Source of the DNA: JAIBJN01 sp035461525
GTDB taxonomy: Bacteria; Actinomycetota; Thermoleophilia; Gaiellales; Gaiellaceae
Length of the DNA: 64,000 nucleotides
Assembly: GCA_035461525.1 (NCBI GenBank)
Contig: DATHVD010000048.1
Span: 1 to 64,000 of the forward strand
Direction of reading: 5' to 3'
The notes under the pieces are model-generated. The model was not told the DNA's origin. It ran no database searches and saw only the letters and a list, made by a program, of their open reading frames with translations. The translations under genes were made by a program, and so were the position numbers. Positions 41,479-49,456 of the stretch are shown here, in pieces (position 1 is the first letter of the stretch; each line of letters begins with the position of its first letter).

Positions 41479-42672
41479 GTGGCCGACTCCCTCGCCGTCG
41501 ACGTGCTCGTGGTCGGAAGCGGCGCCTCCGGGCTCGCGGCCGCCGTCTCCGCCGAGCGGGCAGGTGCGCGCGTCGCGCTCGCCGCGAAGGGCTCGCTTCA
41601 GTCCTGCAACTCCGCGAAGGCCCAGGGCGGGATCCAGGCGGCCTTCGGCGCCGACGACTCGCCCGACCTCCACGCCGAGGACGTGTGGCGGAGCTCACAC
41701 GAGACCGCCGACATGGAGCTCGTCCGCATCCTCACCGGCGAGGCGCCCGCGACCATCCACTGGCTAGAGGAGCACGGCGTCCAGTTCACGCGCGAGAACG
41801 GCGGCTACCGCCTCGCGCGCTGCGGGGGCGCGAGCCGCAAGCGCCTGCTCCAGGTCGGCGACCGCACGGGCCAGGCGATCACGAGCGCGCTCCGCGACGC
41901 CGTCGAGGCCTCGAGCGCGCGGACGCTCCCGAAGTCGCCGCTCGCCGGGCTCGAGCCCGCGCCCGGCGGCTGGCGCGCCCGCTGCGGCGACACGGTAGTG
42001 GAGGCCGGGACGGTCGTCCTCGCCGCCGGCGGCCGCTGCTTCCGCGAGGCCGAGGAGCGCGGCGAGCTCTCCACGAACCATCCCGGCGCGACCGGCGAGG
42101 TGACGCGGATCGCGCTCGAGCTCGGCGCCGCCGCCCGCGATCTCGACGCGCTCCAGTACCACCCCAACGGCGGCGCGTGGCCCGCGAGCATGCAGGGCTA
42201 CTCCATCCCCGAGACGACGCGCGCCTACGGCGCCGTCCTCCTGAACGCCGACGGCGAGGAGTTCACGGATTCGCTCGGCCCGCGGGACGAGGTCTCGCAG
42301 GCGATCTTCGCCGAGGTGGAGCAGGGGAAGGGCGTCGAGACTCCCGACGGGCGCCCGGCGGTCTGGCTCGACACGACCAGGATCGCCGAGGCCGATGCGG
42401 AAGTCTCCCTCCCGTACATGCTCCGCCGCTACCGCGCCGCCGGGATCGACCCGCTCTCCGAGCCGATCCTCACCTACCCCGTCCTCCACTACCAGAACGG
42501 CGGGCTCACGATCGACGAGCACGGCGAGACCACGGTCGAGAGCCTCTTCGCCTGCGGCGAGATCGCCGGCGGGACGCACGGGCGGAACCGCATGATGGGA
42601 AACTCGCTCCTCGAGTGCTGCGTCTTCGGTCGCCGGGCCGGCAGGGCCGCCGCGGAGAGGGCGCGGAGCTGA
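41479..42672 (+). CDS. Short fumarate reductase/succinate dehydrogenase-like flavoprotein
   Basis: 397 residues. FAD-binding start DVLVVGSGASGLAAAVSAERAGARV, QGGIQAAFGADDS, DALQYHPNGGAWPASMQGY, and the C-terminal FAD/active-site stretch GEIAGGTHGRNRMMGNSLLEC. It ends there, lacking the roughly 120-residue helical domain of SdhA and NadB. It may be L-aspartate oxidase-like or a soluble fumarate reductase. Fumarase subunits follow at once, arguing for a fumarate-linked role. GTG 41479 follows the -10 element. Confidence 0.78.
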   Translation: MADSLAVDVLVVGSGASGLAAAVSAERAGARVALAAKGSLQSCNSAKAQGGIQAAFGADDSPDLHAEDVWRSSHETADMELVRILTGEAPATIHWLEEHGVQFTRENGGYRLARCGGASRKRLLQVGDRTGQAITSALRDAVEASSARTLPKSPLAGLEPAPGGWRARCGDTVVEAGTVVLAAGGRCFREAEERGELSTNHPGATGEVTRIALELGAAARDLDALQYHPNGGAWPASMQGYSIPETTRAYGAVLLNADGEEFTDSLGPRDEVSQAIFAEVEQGKGVETPDGRPAVWLDTTRIAEADAEVSLPYMLRRYRAAGIDPLSEPILTYPVLHYQNGGLTIDEHGETTVESLFACGEIAGGTHGRNRMMGNSLLECCVFGRRAGRAAAERARS

Positions 42673-42674
42673 GC

Positions 42675-43568
42675 ATGGCCGTCGCCACCGACCTGCAGAA
42701 AGTCGTCGAGGACGCCGCCGCGCACCTCTACGTCTGGGCACTCAAGGACATCCCGCAGGATCTGCGCGACGCGCTCGCCGACGCCGCGGGGAGGGAGACC
42801 TCCGTCCCCGGTCAGCGCGTCCTCCAGACGATCCTCAGGAACGTCGAGGTCGCCGAGGGGGAGAAGAACCTCGTCTGCCAGGATACCGGGATCGCCGTCT
42901 ACTACTGCCGCGTCGGCGAGGGCTTCCCGCTTCACCCGGCGCGCATCTACCAGGCCCTCTACGACGGCACCGAGCGCGCGACCGTCGAGCACCCGCTGCG
43001 CTCGAACACCGTCCACACGCTCACGCGCGAGAGCACGGGCCAGAACGTAGGCCACCGCGTCCCGATCGTCCACTGGGACTTCGTCCCGGACTGGGACGGG
43101 CTCGACGTCAAGTGCGTTCCCAAGGGCTCCGGCTCCGAGAACATGAGCTTCCTGAAGATGTGCGTCCCCGCCGACGGGGTCGCCGGCATCAAGCGCTTCG
43201 TCCTCGACTCGATCGTCGGCGCCGGCGGGAAGCCGTGCCCGCCCGGCATCGTCGGCGTCGGCGTCGGCGGCTCGGCCGACTACGCCATGCACTTGGCCAA
43301 GGAGGCGATCGCCCGCCCCGTCGGCACGCGCAACGCCGACCCGCTCGTCGCCGAGCTCGAGGTGGAGCTGACCGACCTCCTCAACGAGACCGGCATCGGC
43401 CCCATGGGCCTCGGGGGCGACGTCACCGTCCTCCACTGCCACGTCGAGCACGCCGACACGCACATGACCCTCAACCCCGTCGCCGTCAACTACCAGTGCT
43501 GGGCCGCGCGCCGCGCGAGCGCGCACGTCGCCGCCGACGGCGCCGTCGAGTACGACCGGGACGCATGA
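42675..43568 (+). CDS. Class I fumarate hydratase, alpha subunit
   Basis: 297 residues. Oxygen-sensitive [4Fe-4S] hydro-lyase N-terminal subunit. NLVCQDTGIAVYYCRVG holds a cluster cysteine. TLTRESTGQNVGHRVPIVHWD, KGSGSENMSFLKM and CPPGIVGVGVGGSADYAMHLAKEA are conserved. Works with the beta subunit, whose gene overlaps it by four bases. Tartrate dehydratase is a close relative, but the flavoprotein neighbour favours fumarase. Confidence 0.93.
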   Translation: MAVATDLQKVVEDAAAHLYVWALKDIPQDLRDALADAAGRETSVPGQRVLQTILRNVEVAEGEKNLVCQDTGIAVYYCRVGEGFPLHPARIYQALYDGTERATVEHPLRSNTVHTLTRESTGQNVGHRVPIVHWDFVPDWDGLDVKCVPKGSGSENMSFLKMCVPADGVAGIKRFVLDSIVGAGGKPCPPGIVGVGVGGSADYAMHLAKEAIARPVGTRNADPLVAELEVELTDLLNETGIGPMGLGGDVTVLHCHVEHADTHMTLNPVAVNYQCWAARRASAHVAADGAVEYDRDA

Positions 43569-44152
43569 TGGCCGAGCGCCGGCTCACCTTCCCCGCGACC
43601 GAGGAGCAGATCCGCGAGCTGCGGGCGGGCGACTCCGTCACCGTCGACGGGCACATCGTCGGCATCCGCGACCGCACGCAGATTCGCATCTTCGACCAGG
43701 GAGTTGCGCCGCCGCTCGACCTCACGGGCGCGTTTCTCCTTCACACGGCGCCCGGCGTCCGCAAGGTCGCCGACGGCCGCTACGAGAAGGTCTGCATCGG
43801 CACGACGACGAGCGCCCGCATGGTGCGTTTCACCGAGCCGCTCGGGCGCGACCACGGCGTGCGCGCGATCTGCGGCAAGGGCGGCCTCCCGGACGAGGCG
43901 ATCGAGCCTATGCGCCGCTACGGGATGGTCTACTTCGCCATCGTCGGCGGGGCGGCCGCGCTCGAGACGACCCAGATCGAGGAGATCGAGGAGGTCTACT
44001 GGGAGGAGCTCATGCCCGAGTGCCTCTGGAAGTTCCGGGTCAAGGACTTCGGCCCGCTGACGGTGGCGATCGACTCGCACGGAAGCTCGCTCTACCACGA
44101 CGTCCAGGCCGAGGCGCAGAAGCGACTGGAGGATCTCTATGCCCGTCTCTGA
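43565..44152 (+). CDS. Class I fumarate hydratase, beta subunit
   Basis: 195 residues from ATG 43565 (a second ATG follows at 43568). LRAGDSVTVDGHIVGIRDRTQIRIF, TTTSARMVRFTEPL, ICGKGGLPDE, VGGAAALETTQIEEIEEVYWEEL and the C-terminal AIDSHGSSLYHDV are family features. The ComA gene overlaps its end by 14 bases, which ties fumarase to the sulfur genes. Confidence 0.93.
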   Translation: MMAERRLTFPATEEQIRELRAGDSVTVDGHIVGIRDRTQIRIFDQGVAPPLDLTGAFLLHTAPGVRKVADGRYEKVCIGTTTSARMVRFTEPLGRDHGVRAICGKGGLPDEAIEPMRRYGMVYFAIVGGAAALETTQIEEIEEVYWEELMPECLWKFRVKDFGPLTVAIDSHGSSLYHDVQAEAQKRLEDLYARL

Positions 44153-44942
44153 GGCCGGCTCGAACGGCTTCCTCGACGTCCCCGCGCGCTCGCCCAAGCC
44201 GCGCTCGCACGGGCTGACGCACGTGATCGACAAGGGGATGAACCTCCGCGACATCGAGGGCCTCTTCGACACGGCCGGCGAGTACGTGGACGTGGTCAAG
44301 CTCGGCTGGGGCACGTCGTACGTGACGCGCAACCTGGAGAAGAAGATCGCGCTCTACCGCTCCTTCGAGACGCCTGTCGTCTGCGGCGGCACGCTCTTCG
44401 AGGCAGCCGTGGCCCGCGGCCGGCTCCACGAGTACCGGCGCTGGCTGGCCGAGAACCGCCTCTCCCACGTCGAGGTCTCGGACGGGACGATCGACCTGCC
44501 GCGCGAGCGGAAGCTCGAGCTGATCGCCGAGCTCGCCCGCGACTTCGTCGTCATGTCCGAGGTCGGCTCCAAGGACGCGCAGACCGTCTTCGCGCCGTAC
44601 CGGTGGGTGGAGTGGATCCGGGACGAGCTGGCCGCCGGGGCCTGGAAGGTGATCACGGAGGGCCGCGAGGGCGCCACCGCGGGGATCTACCGCCCCACCG
44701 GCGAGATGCGCACCGGGCTGATCGACGAGATCGTGCACGCGATCGACCCCGACGACATCGTCTTCGAGGCGCCGACCACGGCCGCGCAGGCGTGGTTCGT
44801 CAAGAGCCTCGGGCCCGAGGTGAACTTGGGGAACGTGCCGCCGGGCGAGGTGATCCCGCTCGAGACGCTCCGCCTCGGGCTCCGCGCCGACACGCTCCGG
44901 GAGGTGCTCCTGCGTGACCAGCCTGCGCCTGTCGCTGACTGA
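44139..44942 (+). CDS. comA: Phosphosulfolactate synthase
   Basis: 267 residues. Adds sulfite to phosphoenolpyruvate, giving 2-phosphosulfolactate. Features: PRSHGLTHVIDKGMNL, YVDVVKLGWGTSYVT, VVCGGTLFEAAVARG, HVEVSDGTIDLP, FVVMSEVGSKD and FEAPTTAAQAWFVKSLG. The known products lead to coenzyme M in methanogens or sulfolactate in Bacillus spores. No comB or comC lies beside it. The next gene, APS reductase, makes sulfite and overlaps this one by 29 bases, so the substrate is generated by the operon itself. A plant-type HSA32-like role is the alternative. Confidence 0.9.
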   Translation: MPVSEAGSNGFLDVPARSPKPRSHGLTHVIDKGMNLRDIEGLFDTAGEYVDVVKLGWGTSYVTRNLEKKIALYRSFETPVVCGGTLFEAAVARGRLHEYRRWLAENRLSHVEVSDGTIDLPRERKLELIAELARDFVVMSEVGSKDAQTVFAPYRWVEWIRDELAAGAWKVITEGREGATAGIYRPTGEMRTGLIDEIVHAIDPDDIVFEAPTTAAQAWFVKSLGPEVNLGNVPPGEVIPLETLRLGLRADTLREVLLRDQPAPVAD

Positions 44943-45618
44943 CGCAGAGGTCGAGGAGCTCCCCGCCGAGGATCTCTTTCGCTGGGCGGTCGAGAGGTTC
45001 GGCGACCGCCTCTGCGTCTCGTGCTCCTGGCAGAAGCAGTCCTCCGTGCTCGTGCACATGGCCGCCGAGCTCGGGCTCGACGTCGACGTCGTCGAGCTCG
45101 ACACTCACCTTTTCTTCAAGGAGAGCTACGAGACGCGCGAGCGCCTCGTCGAGCGCTACGGGCTCCGGCTGGTCGTCCCCGAGGTGCTCTCGATCGCCGA
45201 GCAGCACAAGCGCGAGGGGCCGAACCTCTGGGAGACGCAGCCCGACCGCTGCTGCCACATTCGCAAGGTCGAGCCGCTGCTTCGGGCGCTCGAGCCGTAC
45301 GAGGCCTGGGTCTCGGGCATCCGGCGCGAGCAGTCGCCCTCGAGGGCCGGCGTCGGGAAGGTCGAGCGCTCCGAGCGCTTCGGCGTCTGGAAGGTGCACC
45401 CGCTCGCCGACTGGAGCGAGAAGGACGTCTGGACGTACATCATGGAGAACGACATCCCGTACAACCCGCTCCACGACGCCGGGTACCGTTCCATCGGCTG
45501 CATGCCCTGCACGCGACCGACGACGCCCGACGAGGAGGAGCGCGCAGGCCGCTGGGCGGGCTCCGACAAGCTCGAATGCGGCATTCATACGGACGCAACC
45601 GCCGAAGGAGGACGATGA
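44914..45618 (+). CDS. cysH: Phosphoadenylyl/adenylyl-sulfate reductase, iron-sulfur type
   Basis: 234 residues. CC at 113-114 (DRCCHIRKVE), CMPC (C196, C199) and the catalytic C222 in ECGIH give the full set of a [4Fe-4S] APS reductase. The PP-loop-like SCSWQKQSSVLVH and the LDTHLFFKESYETR stretch bind the nucleotide. It reduces APS to sulfite with thioredoxin. Starts at GTG 44914 within the end of comA; cysC overlaps its stop. Confidence 0.93.
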   Translation: MTSLRLSLTDAEVEELPAEDLFRWAVERFGDRLCVSCSWQKQSSVLVHMAAELGLDVDVVELDTHLFFKESYETRERLVERYGLRLVVPEVLSIAEQHKREGPNLWETQPDRCCHIRKVEPLLRALEPYEAWVSGIRREQSPSRAGVGKVERSERFGVWKVHPLADWSEKDVWTYIMENDIPYNPLHDAGYRSIGCMPCTRPTTPDEEERAGRWAGSDKLECGIHTDATAEGGR

Positions 45619-46268
45619 CCGATCAGAACGCAGTCTCGAAGGAGGGGGCCCACGGGGGAACCACGGGTTCCCCCGTGCATCTCCATGCCCATGAACACCC
45701 CGAGTCCGACCGCGCGCGCGGCGGCGGCTTCACGCTCTGGTTCACGGGGCTCTCCGGCTCCGGCAAATCGACGATCGCGCACCTCGTGGGCCCCGCGCTG
45801 GACGAGCGCGGCCACATCGTCGAGTACCTCGACGGCGACACCGTCCGCACGCACCTCTCGAAGGGCCTCGGGTTCTCGAAGGACGACCGCGACACGAACA
45901 TCGAGCGGATCGGCTGGGTCGCCTCCCGCCTGACGCGCCAGGGCGGGGCGGTCATCTGCGCCGCCATCTCGCCGTACGAGGAGACGCGGCGGAAGGCGCG
46001 GGAGCTGACCGAGCAGTTCGGCCCCTTCGTCGAGGTCTACGTCAAGGCCTCCGTGGACGAGTGCGCCCGCCGCGACGTCAACGGTCTCTACGCGAAGGCC
46101 TTCGCGGGCGAGATCAAGGGCTTCACCGGCGTCGACGACCCCTACGAGGAGCCCTCTGCGCCCGAGATCGTCGTCGACACGGAGGTGCAGAGCCCGGAGG
46201 AGAGCGCGCAGATCGTGGTCGCGAGGCTCGAGGAGATGGGCCTCGTCGGCCAGGAGGTCAGCGCGTGA
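45615..46268 (+). CDS. cysC: Adenylylsulfate kinase with His-rich N-terminal extension
   Basis: 217 residues. Phosphorylates APS to PAPS, the donor used by sulfotransferases. P-loop GLSGSGKST (45-53), LDGDTVRTHLSKGLGFSKDDRDTNI, AAISPYEETRRKAR and NGLYAKAFAGEIKGFTGVDDPYEEP are family motifs. About 38 residues precede the kinase and include HLHAHEH (22-28), a possible metal site. AAGGAGG is three bases before ATG 45615. PAPS is not needed by an APS reductase, so this gene points to sulfation in the next cluster. Confidence 0.94.
   Translation: MTDQNAVSKEGAHGGTTGSPVHLHAHEHPESDRARGGGFTLWFTGLSGSGKSTIAHLVGPALDERGHIVEYLDGDTVRTHLSKGLGFSKDDRDTNIERIGWVASRLTRQGGAVICAAISPYEETRRKARELTEQFGPFVEVYVKASVDECARRDVNGLYAKAFAGEIKGFTGVDDPYEEPSAPEIVVDTEVQSPEESAQIVVARLEEMGLVGQEVSA
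45651..45677 (+). repeat. Perfect 11-bp inverted repeat inside cysC
   Basis: CACGGGGGAAC (45651-45661), a five-base loop, then GTTCCCCCGTG (45667-45677). In mRNA it would form a very stable hairpin about 36 bases after the cysC start, within the region encoding the N-terminal extension. Confidence 0.6.
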
Positions 46269-47401
46269 GCGTCGCCACCGACCACCTCGTCCGGCCCCAC
46301 GGGGGCGAGCTTCTGCCGCGCGCCGGCGAGCGTCCTGACGACCTCGGCGCTCTCGAGGTCGTCACCCTCACCTCGCGCGAGCTCTCGGATCTCGACATGC
46401 TCGCCTCCGGCGCGCTCTCGCCGCTCGCCGGCTTCATGGGCCGGGAGGAGTACGAGGGCGTCGTCGAAGCGATGCGCCTCCCCGGCGGGCTTCCCTGGGC
46501 GCTCCCGGTCTGCCTGGCCGTCGACGCGCCCCCCGGCGGAGACAGGGTCGCTCTCGCCGACGAGAACGGCCGCGCGCTCGCGGTCCTCGAGGTCGAGGAC
46601 GTCTACTCCTACGACAAGGAGCGGGAGGCGGAGCGCTGCTTCCGAACCACCGACTCCGAGCACCCGGGCGTCGCCCGGCTCTACGCCCAGGGCGACTCCT
46701 ACCTCGCCGGGGCGGTGACCGTCTTCGAGCGGCTCGAGCCGTCGTTCCCCGAGCTGCACCGCGACCCCGCCGAGACGCGGGCGCTCTTCGCCGACCGCGG
46801 CTGGCGCCGCGTCGTCGGCTTCCAGACGCGGAACCCGATCCACCGGGCGCACGAGTACCTGACCAAGTGCGCGCTCGAGACCGTCGACGGACTCCTCATC
46901 CATCCCCTCGTCGGCGAGACGAAGTCGGACGACGTCCCGGCCGCGACGCGGGTGAAGGCGTACGACATCCTCGTCGGCGGCTACTACCCGGCCGACCGCG
47001 TCGTCGTCTCCGCCTTCCCGGCCGCCATGCGCTACGCGGGGCCGCGCGAGGCGATCTGGCACGCGATCTGCCGGAAGAACTACGGCTGCTCGCACTTCAT
47101 CGTCGGGCGCGACCACGCGGGCGTCGGCACGTACTACGGCACCTACGACGCGCAGCTCATCTTCGACGAGTTCGAGCCGCACGAGCTCGACATCGAGCCG
47201 ATGTTCTTCGAGCACTCCTTCTGGTGCAAGGCCTGCGGCCAGATGGCGACCGCGAAGACGTGCCCGCACGGCGGCGACGACCACGTCTTCCTCTCGGGTA
47301 CGAAGGTGCGCGAGCTGCTCTCGCAGGGCGAGCTGCCGCCGGAGGAGTTCACGCGCCCCGAGGTCGCGGAGGTCCTGATCGAGGCGTACCGGGGCGGCTA
47401 G
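46265..47401 (+). CDS. sat: Sulfate adenylyltransferase (ATP sulfurylase)
   Basis: 378 residues, monofunctional. Makes APS from sulfate and ATP. The catalytic QTRNPIHRAHEYLTK, then HPLVGETKSDDVP, GREAIWH-like PREAIWHAICRKNYGCSHFIVGRDHAG, and a zinc-type CKACGQMATAKTCPHG are present, followed by FLSGTKVRELL. GTG 46265 overlaps the cysC stop. Last gene of the operon; its stop lies in a palindromic terminator. Confidence 0.95.
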   Translation: MSVATDHLVRPHGGELLPRAGERPDDLGALEVVTLTSRELSDLDMLASGALSPLAGFMGREEYEGVVEAMRLPGGLPWALPVCLAVDAPPGGDRVALADENGRALAVLEVEDVYSYDKEREAERCFRTTDSEHPGVARLYAQGDSYLAGAVTVFERLEPSFPELHRDPAETRALFADRGWRRVVGFQTRNPIHRAHEYLTKCALETVDGLLIHPLVGETKSDDVPAATRVKAYDILVGGYYPADRVVVSAFPAAMRYAGPREAIWHAICRKNYGCSHFIVGRDHAGVGTYYGTYDAQLIFDEFEPHELDIEPMFFEHSFWCKACGQMATAKTCPHGGDDHVFLSGTKVRELLSQGELPPEEFTRPEVAEVLIEAYRGG

Positions 47402-47411
47402 CCGCCCCGGG
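47390..47411. terminator. Palindromic hairpin over the sat stop codon
   Basis: CCGGGGCGGC, TA, GCCGCCCCGG: a perfect 10-bp stem that includes sat's TAG (47399-47401). It lies between convergent genes and could terminate both. No U-tract. Confidence 0.45.
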
Positions 47412-47445
47412 GGCCCCGTCCGGCGCCCGGCGGCCGGGGCCGGTG

Positions 47446-49329
47446 TCAGACGGCGGCCCTGACGAGGCGGCCCAGCAGCCGCTCGCCGAGATCGCCGGGC
47501 TCCCTCGCCTGCTCCGGGAGCCACGTCGTGCGTACGTACTCGATCACGTGCCTGCCCTCCGGGGCCTCGACGGCGACGACGTCGGCGGGCGGCTCGGCGC
47601 CGTCGACGAGCGCGTGGAAGACCTCCCACTCCCGGCGCTTGCGCCGGGTGCGGGCGCTCGCGTCGAAGTCGGTGTCCGACCAGTGCGCGAACTCGTCGGC
47701 GTCGAGGTGCTTGAGCTCGATGCAGCCCCACTCGGGGAAGACGAGCCGCGGCACGTCCGGTGGGAGCACGGGCTGCTCCCACTCCATTGCCTTGACGAAG
47801 CTGTAACCCGGCTTGTTGGGCCAGGCCCACGGCTCGCAGTTCGACATGCCGACGTCGAAGAAGGCCTTGCGGTCGTCGGCGAGGTAGAGCGGGTAGCGGG
47901 GGATCTTCACGACCGCGTCCGAGGCCTCGAGCTGCCAGGCCAGGTCGCGGAAGAGCTCGACCGCGGAGTCGGTGAGGACCATGTCGCCGTCCCATTTGAG
48001 CGCGTAACCAGTGCGGACGTGCGAGAACGCCCAGTTGTAGAAGTACGCGAGGTTGTGCACCGAGCCCGCCGGCGTGCCGAGGTGCTCGGGGCCGCAGCGG
48101 GCGACCGAGAACGGATACGAGCGCACCTCGAGCCGGTCGGCGGCGTCCTCCTCCTCCGCGACCGCGAGGGCGACGTCCCCCGTTCCGTCCGTCGAGCCGT
48201 TGTCGACGATCTCCACCCGTTGAACCGCGCGCAGGAGCGGCGGCAGCACCCACGGAAGCGCCCGCGCCTCGTTCTTCACGCGGACGACCGCCGTGAACCC
48301 CGGCTCGAGCCGCTCCTCCGACCAGGCCCAGCGCACGTTGAACTCCGTATGCCCCTCGAGGTTGGCGAAGACGGGCGCGCTCGCGTGGCCGACCCGCCGC
48401 GCGAAGGCGTTCTCGAGCCTGCGCTCCAGGTTCTGGACGCGCCATGCCATCCCCTGCAGCTCGCCGATGCGCACGTGTCGGTCGATCTGCTCGCGGAGGA
48501 GCGGGAGGAGGGGCGCGACCCGCTCGGCCCACGCGTCCTGGGCGGGGCCGTCCGCGGCCGGCTCGACCGGGTCGTAGCCGTAGTGCTCGTAGTCGGCGCG
48601 GTAGCGGTCGCGGACGATCTGCGCGCTCGCCTTGTCGTAGAGGCCGGGCGGCATGGGGACGCTCGTGCGGTTGTCGCGGCCGACGTCGTCCGGCCAGGGC
48701 GCGCCGGGGACGTGCGCGCGGAGGACGGACAGGGTGTCGTCGAGCCGCTCGACGCGGCCGACGTGCGTGAGCGGAAGCTGGACGGCGAGGTCGTGCTGCA
48801 CGGCCCAGTGGACGTCCTCGACTTCGTCGCCGGGGAGGGCGGCGACGAAGCGGCGGAAGTCCTCGACCAGGGCGGCGGGCTCCTCCGGCAGGCGCGGGAA
48901 CCACGCCTCCTCGGCGAAGTCGGCGACGAAGCGCGGCTCCCGGAGGAGGAGCTTCGACTGCCAGGCCGACCACAGGCGGGTCGCGGGGTCGCGCACGAGC
49001 GTGAAGCGCAGCCACCCCTCCTCGGAGAGGATCCGTTCCCGCTCGTTGCCCTCGTAGTCGGCGAGACGGTGCCCGGTGCCCCAGAGCTTCATGTCGTGGA
49101 CGGCGAGCGCGGGCGAGACCTCGGGGAGCGCGGAGTGTGCGAACGTCTCCAGGGGAATCCCGGCCAGCGCGGCGAGGCGCCAGAGCACGGACGTGCAGCC
49201 GGCCTTCGGCATCGGCAGGAAGAGCACGCGCAACTCGGGGAGGACGACCGTGCGCTGCTCGACGTGGTTCGCGAAGGGAGGCTCCGGCTCCACGGGCTCC
49301 GTCGTCCCTCGCTGTTCGGTCACGGCCAT
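47446..49329 (-). CDS. Sulfotransferase-GT2 glycosyltransferase fusion
   Basis: 627 residues, two enzymes in one chain. Residues about 30-300 form a carbohydrate sulfotransferase: the PAPS 5'-phosphosulfate loop LPMPKAGCTSVLWRL (39-53) and the 3'-phosphate motif LVRDPATRLWSAW (111-123). Residues about 344-600 form a GT2 glycosyltransferase: TAVVRVKNEARALPWVL, VEIVDNGSTDGTGDVA, and a DxD metal site in LKWDGDMVL (447-449). It probably both adds and sulfates a sugar, or sulfates next to a transferred sugar. It is convergent with sat, whose operon supplies PAPS. Start ATG 49329; no strong ribosome binding site. Confidence 0.85.
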   Translation of the reverse strand: MAVTEQRGTTEPVEPEPPFANHVEQRTVVLPELRVLFLPMPKAGCTSVLWRLAALAGIPLETFAHSALPEVSPALAVHDMKLWGTGHRLADYEGNERERILSEEGWLRFTLVRDPATRLWSAWQSKLLLREPRFVADFAEEAWFPRLPEEPAALVEDFRRFVAALPGDEVEDVHWAVQHDLAVQLPLTHVGRVERLDDTLSVLRAHVPGAPWPDDVGRDNRTSVPMPPGLYDKASAQIVRDRYRADYEHYGYDPVEPAADGPAQDAWAERVAPLLPLLREQIDRHVRIGELQGMAWRVQNLERRLENAFARRVGHASAPVFANLEGHTEFNVRWAWSEERLEPGFTAVVRVKNEARALPWVLPPLLRAVQRVEIVDNGSTDGTGDVALAVAEEEDAADRLEVRSYPFSVARCGPEHLGTPAGSVHNLAYFYNWAFSHVRTGYALKWDGDMVLTDSAVELFRDLAWQLEASDAVVKIPRYPLYLADDRKAFFDVGMSNCEPWAWPNKPGYSFVKAMEWEQPVLPPDVPRLVFPEWGCIELKHLDADEFAHWSDTDFDASARTRRKRREWEVFHALVDGAEPPADVVAVEAPEGRHVIEYVRTTWLPEQAREPGDLGERLLGRLVRAAV

Positions 49330-49456
49330 GGCTCAGCGTCCCTCGGGGAGAGTCTACGTGCGCCCCAGCACCTGCCTGCGGCTGTGTAGGGCGGGCGCGC
49401 GGGCGCGACCGGTAAGCTGACCCCCGGTCGCGGCCCCGACGTCCGCGGCGCCGCCG

